NCBI RefSeq assembly: GCF_003149045.1
Contig: NZ_QGDU01000017.1
Coordinates: forward strand, 19,904-83,903
Direction: 5' to 3'
Length of the DNA: 64,000 bases
Source: Fibrobacter sp. UWR4
Lineage (GTDB): Bacteria; Fibrobacterota; Fibrobacteria; Fibrobacterales; Fibrobacteraceae
Shown here: in pieces, positions 42,389-51,053 of the stretch
Numbering within the stretch: position 1 is the stretch's first letter
Layout of the letters: every line of letters begins with the position of its first letter
Notes under the pieces: model-generated
The model's input: only the letters and a program-made list of their open reading frames with translations
Database searches by the model: none
What the model was told of the DNA's origin: nothing
Translations under genes and position numbers: made by a program

Positions 42389-42969
42389 CTAGAAGGGCTC
42401 GCGACTGTCCCAGATTTCCTTAATAGTTTCGCAAATATCTTTTTTGGATTCAACGGATCTGCCGGTTAACATGTAAATGGAACCATTTACAATGGAAGCC
42501 ATTACGCAGCGTTGGTACTGATCGTTTGTGGACTTGATGTAACCGAATTTCTGTTCGTTGTTGTAGACAGGTCCGGTGGTTTCTGCCTGGCTGATGACCT
42601 CATGACGGGAAGCGGCGTAGTCAAAGTCCCACTTGAGATAATACTTCACGAACTCCTCATCGCTAGCATTTTCTTCGATGGTGAAGGTGGAATCCTTGTA
42701 GAGAAAATTCTTTTTTCGCCTCTCAGAGAGACTTCCTCGTTGCCTTTTACGAAGGTAAATGCCATGAGCTTTTCTTCAAGTGAAAAAGCATCCTGTCTGA
42801 ACTTCCAATCAGTTATTGTGAAGGTATATGCTTCAGGGACTGGAATGTTAAGTTTCCATCCAGAGCTTATTCCAAAAACAGAAAATTTCGATACGGATGG
42901 TGCAACTTTGCTTGGGCCGGAACAGCTGCAGAAGACAAGTGCGATTGCAAGCAAAAGCAATTTTTTCAT
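42389..42969 (-). pseudogene. frameshifted lipoprotein gene
   Basis: Two frames make up one gene. The first (42646-42969) starts with a lipoprotein signal (MKKLLLLAIALVFCSC) and stops early; the second (42389 to about 42712) continues with NFLYKDSTFTIEENASDEEF and runs to RSVESKKDICETIKEIWDS. The break is at a run of six T on the plus strand (42711-42716), read as A6 in the gene. Adding one A, or a -1 slip on the A-run, joins both parts into about 193 residues. It may be a real mutation, a sequencing error or, less likely, programmed frameshifting. No family recognised. Confidence 0.72.
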
Positions 42970-43034
42970 TGTAGAACTCCTTTTCTAATTCCTCTACACG
43001 AATATAAAAAAACGGAAACAATTGTAAAGAGGCT

Positions 43035-44192
43035 CTACTTGATGCTTAGACTTTCGCGAGCAGAAATTTCCTCTTTCCCGATAAGTTTGTAGAGTTTACT
43101 ACGGAAAAGAGGAATGGTGGCGACAACGCCTGCGACAACGATGATCGGGGCGATCCAAACGATGCTTGGTTTATCCAATTCTGATTTGAAGACAATTCGC
43201 AGGATAAGAAGAATCCACCAGTGTACCGCAAGAATAATCAATGCGTTGCGGGAGATGTTTCGCAGGATTCCCTTGATGATGCGGATGGGGATGTAATCTG
43301 GTAATCTGGAGACCAGTTGGAATAAACCGATCAGGCCTGCAATTCCAAAGAGGGAACCTCCTACATAGCGAATAAAATCTTTCCCTAGAGTGTTGTTCAT
43401 AATGCTGAACCAGGGGTAATGATCTTTCACGAATGCGTAGAGGGTAAAGGCGATAATGGTAAGTGCGAGCAGGAAAAGATTTCCCTTGGAGCCCTTGACG
43501 TCATTTAGCTTCTTGATAGGATCCTTGCATAGCCAGCCCAATGCAAAGAAGGAGAGACAAGTCAAATCGCGTTCGATGCCTAAGGGAAGGCGGATGTTGT
43601 TGCGACTAAGGAACCAGCCACCAACAAGGCATGCTATAGCAATCCCTGCGGTAATTGCTTTTTGTAGGGATGGATTCTTCGTGGCTTTGCCACTCAGAAT
43701 GACGCTGATTTTTTGCGTGACAAAAAATAACAGGCTTATAGAGTATAACGTAAATACAAACCAAAGAGGACCTGACCCGATGCTGGATTTCCCAGCCACG
43801 AATATTTTAGCCAAGTTCCAGTAGAGATAATCCCATAGTCCCGTGATTTCGGGGCGGATGTTCATCACTGTCATTTTAGGCGCACGGGGAAACCTGTCAA
43901 AATTCCACACCACGGGATCCAACGCCAGGAACAGTAGCGAAAGCCAAATGTAGGGGAGTAACAGAACCTTGGTCTTGTGCTTTGCGTAACTTTTAAAATC
44001 GCTGAAACGTCGGGTACTAAATAGCTCTCCGGAAATAAAGAAGAAGGCGGACATTCGCATGACGCTCAGTTCTTCCATTCCCAGGTTTACGCATTTGAAG
44101 GATTGCTCTATGTGAAATAGGCAAACTAGCAAAAGGACGAATCCCTTGTATTCGTCAATCCACTGAATTCTCTGTGTTGCGTTAAGTTTCAT
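43035..44192 (-). CDS. acyltransferase family 3 membrane protein
   Basis: 385 residues with about ten membrane helices. The head RIQWIDEYKGFVLLLVCLFH and the SGPLWFVFTLYSISLLFF segment are typical of acyltransferase 3 (OafA/NodX-like) proteins, which O-acetylate or O-acylate sugars in the inner membrane. The usual early catalytic His is present in the first helix (CLFHIEQS). Starts at ATG 44192, ends before an own AT-rich gap. Target sugar unknown; no polysaccharide gene is next to it. Confidence 0.78.
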   Translation of the reverse strand: MKLNATQRIQWIDEYKGFVLLLVCLFHIEQSFKCVNLGMEELSVMRMSAFFFISGELFSTRRFSDFKSYAKHKTKVLLLPYIWLSLLFLALDPVVWNFDRFPRAPKMTVMNIRPEITGLWDYLYWNLAKIFVAGKSSIGSGPLWFVFTLYSISLLFFVTQKISVILSGKATKNPSLQKAITAGIAIACLVGGWFLSRNNIRLPLGIERDLTCLSFFALGWLCKDPIKKLNDVKGSKGNLFLLALTIIAFTLYAFVKDHYPWFSIMNNTLGKDFIRYVGGSLFGIAGLIGLFQLVSRLPDYIPIRIIKGILRNISRNALIILAVHWWILLILRIVFKSELDKPSIVWIAPIIVVAGVVATIPLFRSKLYKLIGKEEISARESLSIK

Positions 44193-44216
44193 TGAGGCTC
44201 ATGTACGGGAAAGCTG

Positions 44217-44275
44217 ATGCTGAGACGAGCTCAGCATGACGTTGTTCGACATGACGTGGTTCAGAATGACGCCCG
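44217..44275. repeat. REP-like palindromic repeat
   Basis: Repeated words such as GCTGAG..CTCAGCATGACG, TTCGACATGACG and TTCAGAATGACG between the acyltransferase start and the MBL gene's stop. The MBL stop codon (TGA on the minus strand) lies in the last unit. Similar units occur at 48735 and 63477. Confidence 0.55.
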
Positions 44276-44923
44276 TTCGTCTTCGATGACGGTGGATGGC
44301 CCGTGGCCAGGGAATACGCAGGTGTCTGCCGGCAAGGTCAATAGCTTGCTTTTGATTCCGTTAATGAGGGCTTCTTCGTCTCCGCCGAATAGATCGGAAC
44401 GACCCATGCTTCCTGCAAAAAGGATGTCGCCGGAGAAAAGCAGACCTGGGTTCTTCACCCCCATGGGGTTCAGAATGGCGTCGGAAGAGGGCAGATAGAA
44501 GGCGACTCCTCCGGGGGAGTGTCCTGCTACGTGAATGACATGCAGTTCAATGCCTTCCACGCCGACGGTATCACCTTCGGCAATGTAGTCACCCAGCGGG
44601 GGTGCGATTTCCTCGAATTGCAAACCGTACATTCCACTTTGTTCTTCCTGAAGATCCAGCAGGAATTCGTCTTCTTGGTGGGCTTCCGCTTTTACGCCGT
44701 AAGTTTTCTCCACGAAGGCGTTTCCCAGCACATGATCTAAGTGTAGGTGAGTGTTCAGTAGGTGCCGTACCGTCAGGTTGTTGTCCTTGATATAGGCTGC
44801 CAGTACGTCCCGTTCCCGCTGGTTCGACACGCTGGGGTCAATGAGGATGGCTTCACCCTTGTGGTTACTCAGGACGAAACAATTGACGCCATAGGGATTA
44901 AAAACAAAGTGTTTAAAAAGCAT
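44261..44923 (-). CDS. metallo-beta-lactamase fold hydrolase (glyoxalase II-like)
   Basis: 220 residues. The zinc motif THLHLDHVLG (HxHxDH) lies near residues 57-66, a further His in HVAGHSPGGVAF, and GDILFAGSMGRSDL is also typical. Members of this group cleave thioesters such as S-lactoylglutathione, persulfides or similar. FPGHGPSTV near the end supplies the last His. The last residues ERASF are encoded within a REP-like repeat. The substrate cannot be told. Cytoplasmic; ATG at 44923. Confidence 0.85.
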   Translation of the reverse strand: MLFKHFVFNPYGVNCFVLSNHKGEAILIDPSVSNQRERDVLAAYIKDNNLTVRHLLNTHLHLDHVLGNAFVEKTYGVKAEAHQEDEFLLDLQEEQSGMYGLQFEEIAPPLGDYIAEGDTVGVEGIELHVIHVAGHSPGGVAFYLPSSDAILNPMGVKNPGLLFSGDILFAGSMGRSDLFGGDEEALINGIKSKLLTLPADTCVFPGHGPSTVIEDERASF

Positions 44924-45155
44924 GGGCGTGAATATAAAAAGAACTGTACCTGAGTGCTTTCATTTTATGGCGAAAAAAACGCTAAAAGTACTGTTGTTAT
45001 TTTAACAATGGAAATCTCTGATCAATCTGACGAAAATCCTGAAGTGTAGTGGATTTGTCTCTCGTTTTGTTTCCGAACATTTACCAACTATCCGTTGTAA
45101 AAGTATTCGTATAAAAGAGAGGCGAATATATATTAGACTTATTGGAGGTTTGTTT

Positions 45156-46967
45156 ATGTGGGTAAAGAAAATCCCAGTAGTCGCTGCGTCTGCAGCGCTG
45201 TGCTTTGTGGCGTGCTCTGAAAATAGTTCGGTTACAGATCCGAATAACAATTCCGCGTTGCCGGATATTGAAAATCCTAGTGTTCAGAATCCTGAATTAG
45301 AAAACCCCGGTGATGTGATTGAAAATCCGGGTATTGAAAGTCCTGGTATTGAAAATCCAAGCATTGAGAATCCCGGTAATACAGTTCCTGGTGCAGACGA
45401 TTCCAGTGTGGAAAATCCGGGCAGTGAAAATCCAGACGTTGTGAATCCTGGCAATGAAAATCCGGCCGAGGTGAATCCGGGTAACGAAAACCCTGGTAAT
45501 GTTGTTCCGGGCGGTTCCATTCCCTCTGACGATGAATCGGACCTGGATGATACCAGAACTTTGACCGGAGCAGAAATTCTTCTGAAGCTTGCAGGCACAA
45601 CAGCCTCTGTCGAAAACAACAACGGCTGTATCGCTGTGGCAGAAAAAAGTGCTACCATCACTTGCCCCGGCGCCTACTTCGTTACTGGGGAATCTTCGGA
45701 TTTCCAGCTGGTGGTGAATACCCCGGGCGCAAAGGATGAAGGTAAAACCGGCATCTATTTTTATAACGCAACCTTGAAGAGCAATAACGCAGCCCTTCTA
45801 GTGAAGAACGCCGATAAGACGGTTCTTCATTTGGTGAAGGGAACCACCAATGTGGTGGAAGACGGCAATGGAAATCATTTGTTCGAAAAGGTGAACGGGG
45901 CCCAGGATACGGCCAAGGCCGCCATTTACGCCAGAGATGATTTGAACATCAAGGGCGCAGGAAAGTTGACGGTCAAGGGCAATTTCCAGAATGGCATCCA
46001 GTGTAGTAACGACCTGAAAATCAAGAATGGCGATATTACCGTTGTTGCCAAGGAAACTGCCATTAAGGGCAAGCAAAGTCTTGAAATTTCCGGCGGCATT
46101 TTGGACGTTACTTCTACCGGCAAGGGCCTCATGTCAGATACCACCATTACGGTGGAAGGCGGTACCTTCAAAATCAATACAGAAGATGACGCCCTGCATT
46201 CCAACTACACCGTTTCCATGGTGGGCGGCGACCTTTCTATTTCCACCAAGGGCAAGGGCATCCATGCGGACTCCTCCCTGTATCTGAAGGGCTCTACCAT
46301 CAATATCGTTACTGCAAAGGAAGGTCTGGAATCCTACAAGATTTTTGCTGAAGATGGCGTGACTTCTACTTTTGCGACGGACGATGGCTGGAACGCAGCC
46401 GGCGGCCCCAAGGACCCAAACGCAGGCGGCTTTTCCTCGTTCAGTGAATCCAGCGGTCACATCGTTATTAGCGGTGGCTACCATTACATTAGCGCCAAGG
46501 GCAATATGATCGATGTGCTGGATGCTAACGGTACCGCAAAGCAGACCGGCGGCGTGCTGATCCTTGAAATCACTGGCGAAAGCTATGAAAATGGCATGGG
46601 CGGTGGTGGCTTCGGCGGCTGGGGAGGCGGTGGCTGGGGCGGCTTCGGTGGAGGCGGCTTTGGCGGCGGTAGCGGGGGATGTTCCTCCAATATGGCCGGC
46701 GGCCTTATCGACACGGATAATGGCTTTGAAATTTCTGGCAATGCCGTACTTCTTGCTTTTGGTAACTACTCCACGGACATTCCGGAATGCGCTTCTGTCA
46801 CTTATGATAGCAACAACTTCTATGGTTCCGACGTTGCTGCGTTTAAGCCGCAGTATAAGGGTGATGCCATTCTCTATGGCGGTGCAGTAAAGTCTGTTGC
46901 CCAGGTTCAGACCAACGGAATGAAGGAACTGAAGTTCCCCAACGGCCTAGTTTATATGTACAGGTGA
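45156..46967 (+). CDS. Cthe_2159-like carbohydrate-binding lipoprotein (DUF4353)
   Basis: 603 residues from the ATG at 45156, with GGAGG at 45144-45148. Lipoprotein signal (lipobox FVAC), then a stretch of about 85 residues made of NP-rich repeats (IENPGIESPGIENPSIENPG type, around 12 NP units). After that comes a parallel beta-helix domain with many short G-rich turns (GGTFKINTEDDALHSN, GGDLSISTKGKGIHAD), as in DUF4353/Cthe_2159, a cellulose and acidic-sugar binding family. A Gly-rich loop (GGGGFGGWGGGGWGGFGG) lies near 475. Probably a surface lipoprotein binding plant polysaccharide. Ends at the first of three similar terminators. Confidence 0.8.
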   Translation: MWVKKIPVVAASAALCFVACSENSSVTDPNNNSALPDIENPSVQNPELENPGDVIENPGIESPGIENPSIENPGNTVPGADDSSVENPGSENPDVVNPGNENPAEVNPGNENPGNVVPGGSIPSDDESDLDDTRTLTGAEILLKLAGTTASVENNNGCIAVAEKSATITCPGAYFVTGESSDFQLVVNTPGAKDEGKTGIYFYNATLKSNNAALLVKNADKTVLHLVKGTTNVVEDGNGNHLFEKVNGAQDTAKAAIYARDDLNIKGAGKLTVKGNFQNGIQCSNDLKIKNGDITVVAKETAIKGKQSLEISGGILDVTSTGKGLMSDTTITVEGGTFKINTEDDALHSNYTVSMVGGDLSISTKGKGIHADSSLYLKGSTINIVTAKEGLESYKIFAEDGVTSTFATDDGWNAAGGPKDPNAGGFSSFSESSGHIVISGGYHYISAKGNMIDVLDANGTAKQTGGVLILEITGESYENGMGGGGFGGWGGGGWGGFGGGGFGGGSGGCSSNMAGGLIDTDNGFEISGNAVLLAFGNYSTDIPECASVTYDSNNFYGSDVAAFKPQYKGDAILYGGAVKSVAQVQTNGMKELKFPNGLVYMYR

Positions 46968-46993
46968 TTCTATTTTTCTCCCATCGATACACG

Positions 46994-47022
46994 AAACCGC
47001 CCGGATTTCTCCGAGCGGTTTT
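46994..47022 (+). terminator. ACCGCCCGG...GCGGT terminator, copy 1
   Basis: Stem ACCGC/GCGGT with inner CGG/CCG pairs (46996-47019), then TTTTCCC. One of three close copies in this window. Confidence 0.75.
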
Positions 47023-47067
47023 CCCTTTGGAATTTTTTACAACTTCTGAATCCTCTCAGGTCTTGCA

Positions 47068-47406
47068 TTAACTATTTGAATTCGGTCTATTCTGCGGTTC
47101 GTTCAACAAAGATGGAACATCTTGACCGACATAAAATACTCGCAAGACCACGACCTGTATTTTTTGCACTACGTAAAAGATGTTATAATTACCGTCGTTC
47201 ATTTTTCGAACACCACGACTTTGCCATGGTTCTTCCGTATATATTGGATATCGTTCCGGAAAATCAGATAATCCCAGAATAGAATCCTGTAACTTTTTCA
47301 AAATTTTTTGTGCTGCAACAGGAGCATACAGGGAATTGCATATATAATCTGCGATTCCCTCTAAGTCTTTTTTTGCATTATCGGAGACCAGAACCTGGTA
47401 GCTCAT
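47068..47406 (-). CDS. RelE/ParE-family toxin
   Basis: 112 residues. The fold pattern of RelE/ParE is visible: VLVSDNAKKDLEGIADYI at the start, LSDFPERYPIYTEE in the middle, and a closing GVRKMNDGNYNIFYVVQ followed by VVVLRVFYVGQD. Members of this superfamily either cut mRNA at the ribosome (RelE) or poison gyrase (ParE); the subtype cannot be told. The start overlaps the antitoxin stop by 4 bases, so the two are coupled. Confidence 0.85.
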   Translation of the reverse strand: MSYQVLVSDNAKKDLEGIADYICNSLYAPVAAQKILKKLQDSILGLSDFPERYPIYTEEPWQSRGVRKMNDGNYNIFYVVQKIQVVVLRVFYVGQDVPSLLNEPQNRPNSNS

Positions 47407-47705
47407 ACATGGTATTTTTTCTTGATGTCAAAAAAAACGGCGGCAGCGGGAGTCATGCGACCGGCCTTCATGTCTGCATAGCCTTTTTCTAGTTCAGCAT
47501 CGAATTCCGCCTTGGACAATCTGGATTCATCAACAGGTCGTTTGGGTAATTTCACCTCAAAAGGCAGTCCCTGTTGCAAAATAATTTGCTTGTAAAACAT
47601 GTTGATGGCGTTGGACACAGGAATCCCTAAAGCGGCCAAGATGCTTTCGGCTTCTTCCTTGACTTCGGGCTCAATACGAGCATAAAGGTTAGCACTTTTT
47701 GTCAT
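47403..47705 (-). CDS. RelB/DinJ-type antitoxin
   Basis: 100 residues. The N-terminal ribbon-helix-helix reads KSANLYARIEPEVKEEAESILAALGIPVSNAINMFYKQII, matching RelB/DinJ (a va.v...vK..ae.il..lGls.s.ai..f..qi pattern). It would bind the toxin and its own promoter region upstream of 47705, an AT-rich stretch. The C-terminal part (ELEKGYADMKAGRMTPAAAV) is typical too. First gene of the two-gene module. Confidence 0.88.
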   Translation of the reverse strand: MTKSANLYARIEPEVKEEAESILAALGIPVSNAINMFYKQIILQQGLPFEVKLPKRPVDESRLSKAEFDAELEKGYADMKAGRMTPAAAVFFDIKKKYHV

Positions 47706-47802
47706 ATTTTAAATATATAAATTTGTGCGCACAAACGCAATACATTTGTTTTTTAGTTGAAAATTTTCCTAGAACAGCAAAAACCAGCAACCTAGTCCGA
47801 CA

Positions 47803-47836
47803 AAAACCGCCCGGAAAAATCCGAGCGGTTTTTTAT
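47803..47836. terminator. ACCGCCCGG...GCGGT terminator, copy 2
   Basis: Stem CCGC/GCGG with inner CGGA/TCCG pairs and A/T-rich flanks (47804-47833). Nearly identical to copy 3 at 52197. It could end the methyltransferase transcript on the minus strand. Confidence 0.75.
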
Positions 47837-47869
47837 GGCTAGATCCCCGATCGGGTTGTTAAAGACTAC

Positions 47870-50323
47870 TTATTTCAAGAATCCATATTCGTAGACTTTG
47901 GGGCGGAGCTTTTCGGTGAGGGCTTTGTAGGCTGATTCGAAGTTTGAGAAGTTTACGGGGATGGAAATACCTGTGTCGTTTTGTGCTTTGAGTGCCATTC
48001 GAATTTGATACCAGCCCACATCGGAACGGTTGAGTTTGTACTCGTCACGAATTTTATGATTGAAGGTTTGCTTGAAGTAGGCTTGCCAGATTTTTAGACC
48101 TTCGGCAAGGACTGCGTTTGCTTCTTCGCTGAAGGTTTTACCTTCCATGTAGCGGACCATGAAATCACTTTCAAAGCGTTCCGAGGAACCTACTTGTTCT
48201 TCTGTGAAAGGAATGAAGTGGTTGACGATACTCCATTTCTTGTTGTTCCATTCCAAATCGTTTGCGCTGGCGGTGAGATTGCTACCGTTAAAAAGCATCC
48301 ACACGAGACAATCGTTCTTGAATTCTTCGGGAAGTTCGCAGTTGGGTTGAAGGAATTGGTCACGATCATTAAGCCAAGTGTGGGGCGTAACTTTCTCCAT
48401 AGAAAACATTACTGCAGCCTTCCATAGATTTGTTTCGTTGATATAGAAACCGTTGCCTCTTGACGCTGATGATGATAGTAAGTAAACATACTTGGCTGCA
48501 TTTTGCATATCATTTGTCCCAGCGCACATGTAGGCAATGGCGTTGTTACTCCAGTATTTGACCCTTGGAATACCTTTTGTTGGCTCAAGGACATTGCTAA
48601 GAGGAACGCAAGAAATTTTATTAGCTTTTGGACGTTCTATCCATTTACTCAAGTAATCTTTTTCGCTTAATGGAAAAAATGTTTTAGCTCCAACAAGTTG
48701 AGCCTTTTTGTCATAAGCTAAACATGGAATTTCTAGATTCTTCGACTCCACTTCGTTTCGCTCAGAATGACATCCGACCATACCCGTTTTTATTTTATCA
48801 TTGCGTGTTTTCCAAATAAGGAATCCAATGGGAAAGTCGCCCTTCAGCCCTTCAAAGGACTTGCTATGTACGATAAATCCATCAAGATATTTTGCTGACC
48901 ATTCGTTTCTGAATGTTTCAAAATTAGGAGCATTCACATATTTCATTTTGCTAAACATTGCTAAAGTCGCGGAAGGAATTTCTTTTGCAATTCTTGCAAC
49001 GAATTGTGTGAATAATTCATTACTTGCTTTGCCGTATTTTCCCATACCAACTTCTGCCCATTTGGTTTTTGCAACGCCGATTTTATTTGTTGCTCCTGCA
49101 CCGATTGCAACATTATTTGCATTTGTTGCTTCCGCATAGGGCGGGTTTATCAGCACTAATAATTTCTTTTTCCCTTCATTTGCTTCGCTGATTACTTTTC
49201 TCAAATTTTCGGGAATCTTGTTGGTGAGACTGTAGTCAATTTCGCCATCGTCGGTGATGTCGTCGTTTAGATAGTCGTACTGGAAACGCTGCGCCGCAAC
49301 GCAGATTTTGGCAGCCTTCATGATGTCAACATCTTCTTGATCCAACGTGCTCATGAAAAGATGACGATGGTTCGCATGCTTCGATTCCAAATTCCCAACG
49401 CCGCAGCACATGTCCCAGACATAGTATTCCTTTTGCCAGTTGGATCCTAAGGTTTTCTCCAAAAGTTCATACGCTTTTTCTACCACATGGAGCGGCGTGT
49501 AGAATGCGCCCTTGAATTTCTGTTCGTCAACGGGAATCAAGCTGTCGCGACGCTCCAGTAAATAGGAGCGGTATTCTTCTTCGGGTGGACGATTGTAAAT
49601 TGCCCAGAATTGACGGTAACCATCGTCGCTGTTTAAGGGGTAGGTTTTCCCCTTCATCAAGAATACCGGTTTGTTCCCCTTGTGGAGAAGTTCTGCCGTC
49701 AGATTTTCATGAACGCTCACATTGCCGTCGCTCATGATGTCCGCAAAGAAAAGAACCGCATAATCTTCCGGCGCTGCGTCCTTGATTTCGCTGCCGATCA
49801 TTTTGACCCATTTGTCAAAAACGGACTTCAGATTTGCAGGCGTAATTTGGGTGCGGATGATTTCGCCATTCTTGATGGCATTCTGCAAGGTTTCTATGAA
49901 TTCCTGTTCGTGAGTTTCAATATTAAAACTTACGAAATGGGTTCCAATATATTGAGAAACTGCGTCTAGTGCGTCGGGAGTCACTTCGCTGGCGGATTTT
50001 CCCCACTTGATTTTGATTTCTTTATTCTGTAGAAGGGGAAGCGCCACCTCGGTCTTCATGATGGCCGCCTTGACGCTGTCCACAACACAAAGGAATGGCG
50101 GAATGCTTTCTCCATCTTTCAGTGCCTTGTTGATGTAGAACAGGAGCTGGGTGAACATGGCGTAAAGGGAAATCTTGGAACCAAGCTTGGCCTCGAACCA
50201 GACTTCCTTTGTCTGGATGTCGATAAGATTGCGTTGCACTCCTTTCAGGTGCAAAGCCTTAATGTAGGCGTCCTTCACATCTTCTTCAGAAGTGGCTCGC
50301 TGCAACTTTTCAAACAAGGACAT
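47870..50323 (-). CDS. fused nuclease/N6-adenine DNA methyltransferase (type IIG-like)
   Basis: 817 residues from ATG at 50323 (MSLFEKLQRATSEED); the frame is open to 50428 but without a good start. N-terminal part has a possible PD-(D/E)xK site (D35, then E44-x-K46 in VWFEAKLG). The methyltransferase core holds motif I VWDMCCGVGNLE near 304 and motif IV NPPYAEA near 393, typical of N6-adenine enzymes. The C-terminal half would be the DNA-recognition part. In one protein it combines cutting and modification. It carries a REP-like in-frame insertion near residues 518-530 (CHSERNEVESKNL). It sits in an accessory stretch with relBE. Confidence 0.78.
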   Translation of the reverse strand: MSLFEKLQRATSEEDVKDAYIKALHLKGVQRNLIDIQTKEVWFEAKLGSKISLYAMFTQLLFYINKALKDGESIPPFLCVVDSVKAAIMKTEVALPLLQNKEIKIKWGKSASEVTPDALDAVSQYIGTHFVSFNIETHEQEFIETLQNAIKNGEIIRTQITPANLKSVFDKWVKMIGSEIKDAAPEDYAVLFFADIMSDGNVSVHENLTAELLHKGNKPVFLMKGKTYPLNSDDGYRQFWAIYNRPPEEEYRSYLLERRDSLIPVDEQKFKGAFYTPLHVVEKAYELLEKTLGSNWQKEYYVWDMCCGVGNLESKHANHRHLFMSTLDQEDVDIMKAAKICVAAQRFQYDYLNDDITDDGEIDYSLTNKIPENLRKVISEANEGKKKLLVLINPPYAEATNANNVAIGAGATNKIGVAKTKWAEVGMGKYGKASNELFTQFVARIAKEIPSATLAMFSKMKYVNAPNFETFRNEWSAKYLDGFIVHSKSFEGLKGDFPIGFLIWKTRNDKIKTGMVGCHSERNEVESKNLEIPCLAYDKKAQLVGAKTFFPLSEKDYLSKWIERPKANKISCVPLSNVLEPTKGIPRVKYWSNNAIAYMCAGTNDMQNAAKYVYLLSSSASRGNGFYINETNLWKAAVMFSMEKVTPHTWLNDRDQFLQPNCELPEEFKNDCLVWMLFNGSNLTASANDLEWNNKKWSIVNHFIPFTEEQVGSSERFESDFMVRYMEGKTFSEEANAVLAEGLKIWQAYFKQTFNHKIRDEYKLNRSDVGWYQIRMALKAQNDTGISIPVNFSNFESAYKALTEKLRPKVYEYGFLK
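48735..48771. repeat. REP-like repeat inside the methyltransferase gene
   Basis: 37 bases matching the dispersed pattern TCATTCTGAGCGAAACGAAG..GTCGAAGAATC (read on the minus strand). It encodes CHSERNEVESKNL without breaking the frame. Compare the intergenic copy at 63477. Confidence 0.7.
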
Positions 50324-50603
50324 TTTTCGCTCCCGAAAATGCCCTTTTCGCCAAAGTTTCCGAAACAAAAAAATGCGTGGAACCGAATGGCTTATCACGA
50401 CTGAGGTTCCGCTAAGACCCATCAACAAATAAGCACAAACGGCCCACGCACAAGAGTGCGTGAGCGTCTGCCTTATCCTCTGTTGATTTGAATTTAGCGG
50501 ATTCCAGTCATGAGAATAAGAGCAAATTCACTCTAAAAACCAGGCGCCCGGCAAGGCATTCGCCATGCAAGGCTATGTAATGGGGAATATAGATAAAAAA
50601 TGG

Positions 50604-50761
50604 ATGTCCTGTGAATCCATGTCGCCTATTGTTTGCGAAATGACCCGAGAACAAAGGAGGCTGCGTACGAACGTCTGCTCAAGGCGGGAATTATTGATAA
50701 ATCCGGTCAATTAACGAAAATTTATCAAAGTTCCCCCCAAAATGAAACAAGACGAGTATGA
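50604..50761 (+). pseudogene. remnant of an antitoxin-like gene
   Basis: The first frame (ATG 50604) gives VCEMTREQR and then turns nonsense; from about 50657 another frame gives EAAYERLLKAGIIDKSGQLT and stops at 50759-50761, overlapping the next start by 20 bases. The two parts read as one small protein with a frameshift. Such a short gene in front of an ADP-ribosyltransferase-like gene resembles a two-gene toxin-antitoxin arrangement. The family assignment is inferred. Confidence 0.5.
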
Positions 50762-50996
50762 TGAACGTCCTAACCTGTATATAGGTTTTCACGGTTGTGA
50801 CCGCTCTGTCGGTCAAAAGCTATTAAACAATCCTGATGAGATAAAAATTAGTGACCATAGTTATGAATGGCTTGGTTATGGTTTTTATGTGTGGGAAAAT
50901 AATTATGAGCGAGCGTTTGAATGGGCTCAGAGTAGAAAAATGATTGAAAAACCGTTTGTCTTGGGCGTTGTTAAATTAACAATGAAAAGTTTGTAA
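50742..50996 (+). CDS. truncated ADP-ribosyltransferase-like toxin (DUF3990-like)
   Basis: 84 residues. LYIGFHGCDRSVGQKLL and YEWLGYGFYVWENNYERAFE resemble the N-terminal part of small ADP-ribosyltransferase-like proteins of the DUF3990 type (LYHGS... and G.GFY.t.....A..WA). Full-length members are about twice as long; here the reading frame ends after GVVKLTMKSL, so the second half is missing. Together with the broken upstream frame the module looks inactive. It lies in a low-GC stretch next to the restriction-modification gene. Confidence 0.5.
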   Translation: MKQDEYDERPNLYIGFHGCDRSVGQKLLNNPDEIKISDHSYEWLGYGFYVWENNYERAFEWAQSRKMIEKPFVLGVVKLTMKSL

Positions 50997-51053
50997 ACGC
51001 AGGTTCTTTTTTGAGGGAGTAACTTATATTTGAAATATCTGTTAGGAGGTTCT

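Noticed and set aside
44217..44498. Plus-strand frame beginning in the REP-like cluster
   Set aside because: Its first part is repeat sequence (LRRAQHDV type) and the rest is antisense to the MBL hydrolase.
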